A DNA stretch of 64,000 bases, from the NCBI RefSeq assembly GCF_013366925.1, contig NZ_JAALDK010000002.1:496001-560000 (forward strand). The letters run 5' to 3'. The first letter of the stretch is position 1, and each line of letters begins with the position of its first letter. Of the stretch, positions 27,277 to 35,072 are shown piece after piece. Below the pieces are notes generated by a model, which worked only from the letters and a program-made list of their open reading frames with translations, made no database searches and was not told where the DNA came from. Source of the DNA: Paraburkholderia youngii. Its GTDB lineage: Bacteria > Pseudomonadota > Gammaproteobacteria > Burkholderiales > Burkholderiaceae. Both the position numbers and the translations under genes were made by a program.

Positions 27277-28740
27277 ATGCTGCCCAAACGCACCCTTGCC
27301 ATGCTTATCGTCGCCAGCCTTTCGGCAGGCTGCGCGGTAGGTCCCGATTACGTTCGGCCCGATGTACCGATGCCGGAGCGGTTCATGGGCCAGACTGCGG
27401 TCGATCAGCGGCATGCAACGGCCACTGCGGACCTCGTCACCTGGTGGACGGCGTTTGGCGATCCGCAACTGACGCGATTCGTCACGCTTGCGCTGGAGCA
27501 GAACCTTGACCTCGCGCAAGCTTCTGCTCGTGTCGCCCAGGCACGTGCAGCACTTGGGGCGGCGAATGCCGCGCTGCTGCCTTCCGGCAATGTCAGCGGC
27601 CAGGCAGCCAGGGTCTACCAGTCCGTTGAAACGCCCCTCGGGCGAGTTTTGAACTCGACGCCCGGTTTCGACCGCTACGGCAACCAGTACGAAGCCAATC
27701 TCAGCGCGAGCTGGGCACTGGATGTGTTCGGAGGCCTGCGTCGTGGACGGGAAGCGGCGCTCGCCGAGTACGAGGCTTCGCAAGCCGGCGCCGCGGCCAC
27801 ACGCCTGGCCGTGGCGGCACAGACCGCCGACATCTATATCAGCATCCGCGGATTGCAAGCCCGTCTGAACGTCGCGCGGCTACAGGTGCAGACGCAGCAG
27901 GATCTGCTCTCCACCATCAACCTTCTGTATGGCAAGGGGTTGGCAGCCGAGCTTCAGGTAAGACAGGCCGAGGGGGCGCTTGCCCAGGTCCAGGCCTCGG
28001 TCCCGGTCCTCGAGACGGGCCTCGACGCGGCCATGAACGCACTGGATGTGATGCTCGGCGCGCAGCCCGGCGTACATCGGGCCGAGCTGCTCGAAGCTGG
28101 CGACATCCCCGTCCCCCCGCAGATCGGAGCCACCGGATCGCCGCGCGAGTTGCTCAGGCGGCGGCCAGACCTGATCGTGGCCGAGCGACACCTCGCCGCA
28201 TCGAATGCACGTATCGGAGTGGCCATCGCCGAGTACTACCCCAAGGTCTCCCTTAGTGGACTGATCGGCAGCGCGACATCCGTGGCCAGCGGCAATCTGT
28301 TCACGAGCGGCGCCAGCCAGGCCGCCGGCGTGCTGGGTCTGCGCTGGCGTTTGTTCGACTTCGGCCGGATCAATGCGCAGATCAGCCAGGCTAAGGGTCA
28401 GGAGGCCGAGATGCTGGCTGCCTATCGGCTTGCCGCATTACATGCGACTGAGGACGTGGAGAACGCTTTTTCGGCACTGGTCAAGCGCGAGGAACAGGCT
28501 GCTGCGCTCACGCAGGGCGTGGACTCGCTCGGCCGCGCAAGAGCTGCCTCGTTTGCAGCCTATCAAAAAGGCGTGGTCAGTCTGATTGAAGTCCTGCAGG
28601 CCGACGACAGCCTGCTACGCACCTCCGATGCGCGAGTGCAGGCACAAACGGAATCAGCCCGCGCAGCAGTCGCTGCTTTCAAGGCGCTCGGGGGTGGTTG
28701 GCAACCCAGCGAATCCGAAGCGACGGTCGCCACCAGGTAG
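27277..28740 (+). CDS. Outer-membrane efflux channel, OprM/NodT family
   Basis: 487 residues from ATG 27277 (GGAAGAAG upstream). The lipoprotein signal peptide ends in LSAGC. The conserved start CAVGPDYVRPDVPMPERF is characteristic of NodT/OprM channels, followed by two TolC repeats, each with a long helical hairpin (LVTWWTAFGDPQLTRFVTLALEQNLDLA... and later PRELLRRRPDLIVAERHLAASNARIGVAIAEYYPKVSL). It forms a trimeric beta-barrel and tunnel through the outer membrane. The gene is divergent from tetR and shares its operator, so it should be co-regulated with the adaptor/pump genes on the other side. Confidence 0.93.
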   Translation: MLPKRTLAMLIVASLSAGCAVGPDYVRPDVPMPERFMGQTAVDQRHATATADLVTWWTAFGDPQLTRFVTLALEQNLDLAQASARVAQARAALGAANAALLPSGNVSGQAARVYQSVETPLGRVLNSTPGFDRYGNQYEANLSASWALDVFGGLRRGREAALAEYEASQAGAAATRLAVAAQTADIYISIRGLQARLNVARLQVQTQQDLLSTINLLYGKGLAAELQVRQAEGALAQVQASVPVLETGLDAAMNALDVMLGAQPGVHRAELLEAGDIPVPPQIGATGSPRELLRRRPDLIVAERHLAASNARIGVAIAEYYPKVSLSGLIGSATSVASGNLFTSGASQAAGVLGLRWRLFDFGRINAQISQAKGQEAEMLAAYRLAALHATEDVENAFSALVKREEQAAALTQGVDSLGRARAASFAAYQKGVVSLIEVLQADDSLLRTSDARVQAQTESARAAVAAFKALGGGWQPSESEATVATR

Positions 28741-28923
28741 CTAGCGCACGCGCCGAAAGCACGCAAAGCGGCGCCGGAAATTTCGCAATCTTTGTTCTTC
28801 GATGGCCGTTGATGAGGACTCCGCTTCGCCCGCGCAGCGGAGCGGCTACCTGTCGAAAGGTCCCTCCAGTCACTTGCCATCAAGAATTGGAAGCGCAGCG
28901 TTTCGTCCACACCGCCTAATCGC

Positions 28924-29541
28924 ATGTCACGCAAACGATTGACCCGGGAAGAAACCCGCAAAGAGACCCGCAGGCGCCTGCTCGGTGCAGCGGCCTTGAG
29001 CATTGCCAGGAAGGGGTTGGCCGCCACGAGCGTAGAGGATATCGCCGCCCGGGCCGGCTATACCCGCGGTGCGTTCTACTCGAACTTCGACAGCAAAAGC
29101 GACCTGTTCGTCGAACTGCTCCGTCTCGATCACCAGAACATCCAGGAAAACTTGCGGAAGCTGTTAGAGGCCGGTTCGTCCAGCCAGGACCTGCGAAAGC
29201 AGCTCACCTTGTTATACGCGCAGCGTTATCGCGACGACAACCACTACGTCATGTGGGCCGAGGCACGCCTGCATGCCATGCGTGACGCGAAGTTCCGACA
29301 ACAGATGAACGTCCTTTGGCTAGAAAAGCGCGATATGATCGCCTCCTTCATCGAGCAGTTCTGCAAGCACGTCAACATGCAAGTGCCAGGAGCCTGTGCC
29401 GCCCAGGCACTTGCCACGATCGCATTGATGGACGACGTCCTCTATTTCACCATTACCATGCCCAACGAGCTGTCGAAGACTTCAGCCGAAGCGGTTGTGA
29501 GCAACATCCTTACGAGAATGTTCACAAGTCCATCGTTCTGA
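28924..29541 (+). CDS. TetR-family regulator
   Basis: 205 residues from ATG 28924. The helix-turn-helix TSVEDIAARAGYTRGAFYSNF with FDSKSDLFVELLR following is textbook TetR/AcrR. The C-terminal effector domain contains NHYVMWAEARLHAMRDAKFRQQM, a variant of the common domain used by many efflux repressors. It lies 183 bases downstream of the outer-membrane channel gene on the same strand and may belong to the same transcript as a second regulator. No dyad matching the 24-base operator is seen before it. Target genes are unknown. Confidence 0.85.
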   Translation: MSRKRLTREETRKETRRRLLGAAALSIARKGLAATSVEDIAARAGYTRGAFYSNFDSKSDLFVELLRLDHQNIQENLRKLLEAGSSSQDLRKQLTLLYAQRYRDDNHYVMWAEARLHAMRDAKFRQQMNVLWLEKRDMIASFIEQFCKHVNMQVPGACAAQALATIALMDDVLYFTITMPNELSKTSAEAVVSNILTRMFTSPSF

Positions 29542-30550
29542 GTGAACCTTGATTGGCGCAAGGTCCTTCTAGCTAGTTGATCAATCCGTACCCGACGACG
29601 CGAAAGAACAATCTACGCGTACGATGAACCAGACGTAATCGAGTTGGATTTCAGTAACCCCTCCCGCACGCTGGGTGCTAGCCAGGAAAGCATCCCGCGC
29701 AAACGTCCCCATTTTCGAGGGTGGCCGAGAATCCGCGCACGAGTGTGCGCCGTTGACCGCGTCTTTCGGACACGCATATGCGAACCGCCGAGGCACATGG
29801 ACTGCTTGCGAAACATGCATCGAAGCGTAGAGGCCAAAGAGGACTATGACTGCAGCCAATGAGCGTCGGCTCGTGGAAAATCATAAGCCGCGGCGGACAT
29901 GACGACGATCGAACATCGGCCCGCCGCATGGAGTGGCGAGAACGACGTGCGAGGCGACTGATGCGGGTTCCAGCGCTAATGGCTCATGGTCGAACGTATC
30001 AACCCGGTTGCGCGGTTTGCGCCGCGTAGAAGACCCACTTACTACGGAGAATGGTCGCACCTGGCAATCGGGGAGGCGTCCATATAAGTCAGAATGACCG
30101 ACGTATCATGGCAGGTGACGCATCGGGAGTGGGTGATTCGTTCGTTACCCGAGAAGAGAGGCTTTCACTACCACGCTCGCGTGGAGGTTGAGCGCCGCCC
30201 TCAGGACTACGTGAACAATCGCCAGGTCTTTCACTTCACCGACATCGGCTATTTCGACACCGAAGCCCCCCGTCTATGGGTCGGTGTACTTTGCAGCCGA
30301 TGCATTTGCCGGCACGGTTGCGCGGTTTTTGCGACCTCCACGGTAGACCACAGATGTTTCGGTGTTCGCGATGGTCAGGGAATGCGGCACTCTCCACCTG
30401 TGCGAAGACATACCGAGAGTCCAGCAAACGTCGCTGCGGCGAGACCATTCACGATCCACTTGCGGCAGCCGGTCTGGGTCGGTGTCGGTCGGTCTCGGGC
30501 ATACTCGTTGCGCCGCTAAGGGCTCCGAACAACCTTTTAGGAGCTCACAA
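29542..30550. other. Thousand-base stretch with no firm gene
   Basis: Only weak candidates exist: a 92-residue minus-strand frame (29581-29859) with a possible signal peptide but a TTG start and no ribosome-binding site, and the plus-strand frame listed separately at 30094. No RNA gene or strong hairpin was recognised. The region sits at the left border of the decayed stress-gene zone. Confidence 0.35.
30094..30519 (+). pseudogene. Possible remnant of a small conserved protein
   Basis: The first ~60 residues (VSWQVTHREWVIRSLPEK, RGFHYHARVEVERR, NNRQVFHFTDIGYFDTEA) read like a genuine small protein with coherent amino-acid use. After a C6 tract near 30267 the frame becomes low quality, while the next frame briefly reads GSVYFAADAFAGTVARFLR. 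A frameshift is plausible. There is no clear ribosome-binding site and no family that I recognise. Confidence 0.3.
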
Positions 30551-31048
30551 ATGTCACAGCGAAAGACGGTCGATGATCTGTTCGTGCACATGCTTTCCGA
30601 TATCTATAGCGCGGAGAAGCAACTGACGCGAGCGCTGGCGAAACTGTCCCGCGCCGCTTCCGACCCGGCGCTGAGCGACGCATTCAAGACTCATCTTGAA
30701 GAAACGCAAGGACAGGTCGAACGGATCGACAAGGTGGTGGAAACCTGCGACATCCGCCTGAAGAGAATGAAGTGCATCGCGATGGAGGGATTGATAGAAG
30801 AAGGACAGGAACTGATCGACGAGATTGAAAAAGGTCCGGTCCTGGATGCGGGCCTCGTGGCTGCCGCGCAGAAGGTCGAACACTACGAGATCGCTACCTA
30901 CGGTAGTCTGTGCGCCATTGGCAAACAACTGGGTTTCACCGAAGCCGTGAAACTGCTGAAAGAGACGCTGGACGAAGAAAAGGCGACGGACCTCAAGCTT
31001 ACCGAGTTTGCGGAAAGGGCCGGTAACAAGGAGGCTATGCAACAGTAA
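30551..31048 (+). CDS. Ferritin-like stress protein, DUF892 (YciE/YciF)
   Basis: 165 residues from ATG 30551 (AGGAGCTC upstream); the open frame before it is not coding. The sequence is all-helical and matches the YciF family: VDDLFVHMLSDIYSAEKQL at the start, FKTHLEETQGQVERIDKV in helix 2 and AAQKVEHYEIATYGSL in helix 3. The conserved Glu and ExxH residues in these helices would form a di-metal site as in ferritin-like proteins. The family is stress-induced and cytoplasmic; its biochemical role is unsettled. It is isolated here, at the left edge of a stress-gene group including three small heat-shock proteins. Confidence 0.88.
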   Translation: MSQRKTVDDLFVHMLSDIYSAEKQLTRALAKLSRAASDPALSDAFKTHLEETQGQVERIDKVVETCDIRLKRMKCIAMEGLIEEGQELIDEIEKGPVLDAGLVAAAQKVEHYEIATYGSLCAIGKQLGFTEAVKLLKETLDEEKATDLKLTEFAERAGNKEAMQQ

Positions 31049-31546
31049 ACCATGAGGACACAGCGCAGGCGTACCGATCGAATGGTCTGCCTGTGCTCGC
31101 CATCTTGTGATTTACCTTCGAGTCATGCCAATCACATTCGTCCGTGGGTCGGATGCTCCCCTTCCCCGTGGCAAGCGAACAGGTCAAAGATGCTGATCCA
31201 CATGACGATTCGCGTCGCGGACAGGTCAGGCCTTCTGCTTCTATGCCTGGCGTTGCACGACAGCGATGCGCAATTTGCGGAATACGTGCTGGTGCGACGA
31301 TTCGACATCGACGCGACAAGTGGAATCTGATAAGCGCAAGCTGCCGCTTTGCGTGTACCCCTCATGCGTCAAGATACTCACGGATTCGACGCGCGTGAAG
31401 AATCGCCCGCGGTTTTCAACAACGCACGGTTTTCGTAAAGCCACGCTGCTTCCCGATCGCGCACAGACCGCTACTGCTCTACCAATTGAGCTAACGGCCC
31501 GGCCAGCCAGAAAGTCACCCGCGGCCGGGCAATTCTGGCGTCGGTG
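31049..31546. other. Intergenic with tRNA fragment
   Basis: About 500 bases. Apart from the tRNA 5' fragment at 31474-31500, nothing coding or structured is supported. Short frames on both strands are not conserved-looking. Confidence 0.4.
31474..31500 (-). pseudogene. tRNA-Lys-like 5' fragment
   Basis: On the minus strand a 27-base block reproduces the acceptor 5' strand GGGCCGT, TA, the D-stem GCTC/GAGC and D-loop AATTGGTA of a lysine-type tRNA, then diverges before the anticodon arm. No matching ACGGCCC 3' strand follows. It is a truncated copy, not a functional tRNA. Confidence 0.6.
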
Positions 31547-32107
31547 CTAACCGATATCGATGGTTCGACTAGCGGACCGTGCCGGTTCCGTTTTCGGCAC
31601 GGTCAATGTAAGAATGCCGTTGTCAAACTTTGCCAATGCGTGGTCCGGGTCGGCATTGTCCGGCATCGGAATTCTGCGCACGAAGCTTCCATAGGCTCGC
31701 TCCAACCGGTAGCATCCATCTTCCTCGCTGCGCACGTCCTGCTTCTTCTCGCCGCGCAGCACGATTGCCCCTTCCTCGACGCTCACGTTCAAGTCCTCGC
31801 GTCCCATCCCGGGCAGTTCTGCAGTAACGCGAAGCACCTGCCCCTCGTCGACGACGTCGATGCGCGGCTGGAAGCGCGACGAACTGAAGTCGCCAAACCA
31901 TCGTTCAAACGCACCACCGCCTGCAAATGGATCACGAAAGAATTCCTCCACGGCCCGCCACGGTTCGCGAAGAGATAGTCGTGGAATATCGGGCCATGCA
32001 GCCCGCCACTCATCCGCGCGCCGACCGTCTGTGTCGTCCGCATCGGATTTGCGGGCGCCTCCGCGAAGGAACTTGAACGGGTTCCATTTTTTCGGATCAG
32101 TGTTCAT
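31547..32107 (-). CDS. Small heat-shock protein (Hsp20) 3, larger
   Basis: 186 residues from ATG 32107 with AAAGGAG upstream. A basic, charged N-terminal arm (residues 1-65, including EEFFRDPF) precedes the alpha-crystallin domain, about residues 75-170: PRIDVVDEGQVLRVTAELPGM, EEGAIVLRGEKK and the family signature NGILTLTVPKTE. There is no IXI motif tail beyond RTIDIG. This is an ATP-independent holdase that binds unfolding proteins. It is the third of three tandem hsp20 genes on this strand, 137 bases after the second, and may have its own promoter. Confidence 0.9.
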   Translation of the reverse strand: MNTDPKKWNPFKFLRGGARKSDADDTDGRRADEWRAAWPDIPRLSLREPWRAVEEFFRDPFAGGGAFERWFGDFSSSRFQPRIDVVDEGQVLRVTAELPGMGREDLNVSVEEGAIVLRGEKKQDVRSEEDGCYRLERAYGSFVRRIPMPDNADPDHALAKFDNGILTLTVPKTEPARSASRTIDIG

Positions 32108-32244
32108 CGTGTGCTCCTTTCCTATCAGCGACGAAGCGGGATTCCGGTCTCCGCGCCGCGATCGCTTCGACTCGACAGCCGAAAGGCGGTGGCCGGAGGA
32201 CAGCATCCAGCTTCTTGCTACTGCTGTCCCTCCCCCGGCCGACT

Positions 32245-32652
32245 TCAGTCGGTACGCACCTCGATCCGGCGCGGTCGCGCTTCGTCGCGGCGCGGTATCG
32301 TCAGCTTCAATACGCCGTCCTTCAGATTGGCTTCGATTTTCGACGCATCGAAGTCGGCGCTCATCGAAAACGCCCGCGCGAAGTGAGGCTGACGGATCTC
32401 CGCATGCTGCAGACGCAGTTCCGCCGGTGTCGGCACCATCGCCTCTGCTTCGATGTACAGGTTGCCATCGTGGACCTTGACGTCCAGCCGCTCCCTGGTC
32501 ACGCCCGGAAGATCCGCCCACAGCGTGATGCCGTGGCTGTCCTCGAAGATGTCTACCGGCGGTGTCAACGTGATCCGGCGTTGCGACGCATCACCGTCGC
32601 GCTGGGCCACCGCCGTTTGGTCCTTTCTGGCGAGTTCAGTCGTGTCGTTCAT
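32245..32652 (-). CDS. Small heat-shock protein (Hsp20) 2
   Basis: 135 residues, essentially just an alpha-crystallin domain with a short N-terminal arm. Motifs: PPVDIFEDSHGITLWADLPGV, HDGNLYIEAEA and the signature DGVLKLTIPRRDEARPR. It lacks a clear C-terminal IXI, ending RRIEVRTD. The ATG at 32652 follows a GGAGG-type site and lies 27 bases after the stop of the first Hsp20 gene, so the two are surely cotranscribed. Divergence between the three paralogues suggests hetero-oligomers or distinct clients, which is inferred only. Confidence 0.9.
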   Translation of the reverse strand: MNDTTELARKDQTAVAQRDGDASQRRITLTPPVDIFEDSHGITLWADLPGVTRERLDVKVHDGNLYIEAEAMVPTPAELRLQHAEIRQPHFARAFSMSADFDASKIEANLKDGVLKLTIPRRDEARPRRIEVRTD

Positions 32653-32679
32653 GATGTCCTCCGTAGTTCTGCCAGCCGC

Positions 32680-33123
32680 TCACTGAACGGTGATCGCCCG
32701 CGGCTTTGACGCCTCGCTTTTGCCGATGCTCACCATCAGGCATCCATTGGTGTACCGCGCGCTGACCTTGCCAGGGTCCGCGTTTTGCGGGAGCTCGACC
32801 ACGCGCCGGAACGTGCCCACGAATCGCTCCTGTGCATAGGTGCGCACATCGTCGCCGCGGGTTTCCGGTTGCGAGCTCGCGCGCTCGCCGCTGATGGTCA
32901 GCAACCCCTTGTCTAGCGATACGTCGAGCGTGGCCGGATCGACTCCCGGCGCGAACGCGACGATCTCGATCGAGTCGTCGGTCGAACCGATGTTGATCTG
33001 CGGGAAGGCGCCAGCGCGGCCAGAACGGATACTGGAAGGGAAGCCGCCGAAGAGGCTCGCCATCTGCCGTTGCAGACGGTCGAACTCACTGAACAGGTCG
33101 GCTCCGAAGTAAAGGTCACTCAT
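32680..33123 (-). CDS. Small heat-shock protein (Hsp20) 1
   Basis: 147 residues from ATG 33123 with GGAGG six to ten bases upstream. The start MSDLYFGADLFSEFDRLQRQM is followed by an alpha-crystallin domain (INIGSTDDSIEIVAFAPGV, KGLLTISGER, NGCLMVSIGKSE). The last signature deviates from the usual G-x-L-x-V/I-P because Pro is replaced by Gly (SIGKSE), noted as unusual. It is the first gene of the hsp20 run. A promoter with a CTTGAAA -35 box is visible about 155 bases upstream. Confidence 0.9.
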   Translation of the reverse strand: MSDLYFGADLFSEFDRLQRQMASLFGGFPSSIRSGRAGAFPQINIGSTDDSIEIVAFAPGVDPATLDVSLDKGLLTISGERASSQPETRGDDVRTYAQERFVGTFRRVVELPQNADPGKVSARYTNGCLMVSIGKSEASKPRAITVQ

Positions 33124-33600
33124 GATCGTTTCCTCCTTCGATGCAGCACGGAAACGAACCGGCCTACGCGCTCCAGTCCGTCTGCCGGGCTGCGGCAAAC
33201 AAATCGAAACACGCAGCGCGCCGCATGGCCGGCGCGACTGCCTGAGCGGAATTTAGAATAGTATGCACGGAGAAAATTTCAAGGCGCGTAGCGCGAGTTA
33301 CCGCGCATCGGCAACCTCGGGAAGTTCGGCTCACAAGCCGGGGTTTCCGGGCAGAAACGGGCATTGGCGATCGAATGGTGCGAAAGGCTTCCGCACTCCG
33401 ACCCCATGCACCGGGCCCGACAGGCTCGCAATTGCAAAGGAGCGGCATTCCTTGGCACGCCGGTTGCGCACCCACGATGCCGCGCATTGCGCGCGGGCGT
33501 GGGGGTGGCGACGACACGAGGTTGTGCGCTCTCAGGCGACCGTGCGCAAGGCGCCGAGCGAAGGGCCCGACTCACCCGGTGCTCAGCGGGAGCGGGACGG
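33124..33600. other. Divergent regulatory region, hsp20 / Nramp fragment
   Basis: About 480 bases between divergent genes. It holds the candidate heat-shock promoter at 33257-33284. The right half is GC-rich with no supported gene. Confidence 0.4.
33257..33284 (-). promoter_or_regulatory. Candidate hsp20 promoter (sigma-32-like -35)
   Basis: On the minus strand CTTGAAA, identical to the sigma-32 -35 consensus, is followed after about 13 bases by TACTATTC. The -10 fits sigma-70 better than sigma-32, so the assignment is tentative. Confidence 0.35.
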
Positions 33601-34179
33601 ATGAAAAAGCTGCTCGAGATTTCTCTCGGCATTGTGACGAGCGTTGGGGGCTTTCTGGAGATGGGGTCGCTGTCGACGGCGGCGCAGGGAGGCGCCGCGT
33701 TCCGTTTCCAGCTGGCTTGGCCGATCGTCGTCGGCACGGTATGCATCGTCTTTCTGACCGAGATGTCGGGACGATTCGCCGCGGTGAGCAGCCATACGAT
33801 CGCCGACGGAATTCGTGACCGGTTTGGCATCAAATTCTTCCTTTTCCCCTTCGTCACGACGCTCATCGTCAACGCCCTGGTGCTGTCGGCGGAGATTGGA
33901 GGCGTCAGTGTATCGCTCGAACTGGCCAGCGGGGTAAGACACGAATGGTGGGCCCTGCCGGTTGCGGTGCTGGCATGGTTTGTCCTGTGGCGTAGCACGT
34001 TCGGACTGATCGAAAAAGGCATGTCGCTGCTCGGCCTCGTCAACCGGATTCCCGGGAGTCGGGTCCGTCGCTTGGGGGTCGACATCGAGGTGGACCTGGA
34101 TGCGCGCGATACCCCGCTTGGCAACTGGCAGCGCTGGCTACGCGAGCACGTCGTCGAGCGCATTCCGGGATCGCGATGA
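33601..34179 (+). pseudogene. Nramp transporter fragment fused to an unrelated tail
   Basis: 192 residues from ATG 33601. Residues 1-145 are the first helices of an Nramp-type divalent-metal transporter (ISLGIVTSVGGFLEMGSLST, the position of the DPGN-like metal-site helix; EMSGRFAAVSSHTIADGIRDRF; LIVNALVLSAEIGGVSVSLE). A full protein would be about 400 residues. At about residue 147 it switches in frame to VNRIPGSRVRRLGVDIEVDLDA and ends REHVVERIPGSR, a soluble, charged segment unlike any Nramp. I infer an internal deletion that joined the Nramp N-terminus to the C-terminus of another gene. The stop overlaps the next start (ATGA), as expected for the original downstream pair. Confidence 0.65.
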
Positions 34180-34488
34180 TGGCGCAGATCAACATCGATC
34201 TGATCGTCGGTCGGCAAGCTGACGCCAGACGGCTCATCACTAGGCCGCATCGAGGCAATCAAGCTCGTTCAAGACCACGACGCCTGGATGATCAGCGAAT
34301 TTCACATCGGTCCGAGTGCCTTGGTCGAGCGGCTCGCCGTACGCTGGCTGCCAAGGCTGTTGCGTGACGTGGCGCAGCGCAAGGGGCGCTGGCGGCATCA
34401 GCGGATTTCGTGGAACCAGATCGACGTCTCCGATCCCAGACACCCGCGCCTGCTATGCGATGTAGCTGACGTTCGGGGACTGGCGTAG
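34179..34488 (+). pseudogene. PRC-barrel-like protein, frameshifted by a 4-bp duplication
   Basis: The start MAQINIDLIVG is in one frame and the rest is in the next: KLTPDGSSLGRIEAIKLVQD, then AWMISEFHIGPSALVERLAV, WLPRLLRD and ISWNQIDVSDPRHPRLLC. This is the layout of small PRC-barrel-like proteins in which a G-R-I-E turn is followed by an EFHxGP strand. The frames meet at the tandem TCGGTCGG (about 34208-34215). Removing one 4-base copy restores a continuous ~100-residue protein. No family function is known. Confidence 0.55.
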
Positions 34489-34570
34489 CCGCTGAAGATA
34501 TGGACCGGAGGTCGGAACGCGGCACAGAGCGTGCTTCCCGCTTAAGCGATAGAAAAGGACGGGGCGCCAA

Positions 34571-34972
34571 ATGGCCGAGTATCTGAGCGCAATCTTCCGC
34601 TCGTATCGCGATGCTTCTGACGCACGCCAAGCTCTCGCTGAGTCCGATTTGTGCGAGTTGGACGTGTTCGTTTTCTCACTCGCGGCTTCCCGTGGCGCCC
34701 CGAAATCGGTGTTCCCGACGCACGAAATGGATCATGCGGAATATGCTGCTCACGGGGAATGGGGGTTAATCGCCGTCAACCGGTTCATCGAGCCGCAAGC
34801 CGACTGTTTCGTAGCGAGCATAAGTGAGGACGGGCGTGCCGGCCACGCATTGCTGGTCGCGGCCGATCCGCCGCCAGCACTCCTGGTGCAGATTTGCGCC
34901 AAGCTGAAAGACTGTGGGGCGTTCGCCCTGCGGCCGCCGGGGTCCCGCTGGCGACTTTGCAACTCGCACTGA
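34571..34972 (+). CDS. Small protein of unknown function
   Basis: 133 residues from ATG 34571, with AAAAGGA upstream. The start (MAEYLSAIFRSYRDASDARQAL) and the pattern of alternating strands and helices recall small stress-related proteins that begin by recognising a paralogous partner, but I could not match a family. There is no signal peptide or membrane helix, so it is probably cytoplasmic. It lies between the decayed PRC-barrel gene and the converging ligase gene. Codon use looks normal for the chromosome. Confidence 0.5.
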   Translation: MAEYLSAIFRSYRDASDARQALAESDLCELDVFVFSLAASRGAPKSVFPTHEMDHAEYAAHGEWGLIAVNRFIEPQADCFVASISEDGRAGHALLVAADPPPALLVQICAKLKDCGAFALRPPGSRWRLCNSH

Positions 34973-35072
34973 AGCCCCAAGGCCAGCCGCCCTCCTGCTC
35001 AAACACATGAGCGGTCGGCTGCGCGCACCGGTTCGCTTCAGCCAACGTGAAAAGCACCGAGCAGCGCGGCAG

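Noticed and set aside
31441..31510. Complete tRNA gene
   Set aside because: The anticodon arm, T-arm and 3' acceptor strand are absent after the D-arm.
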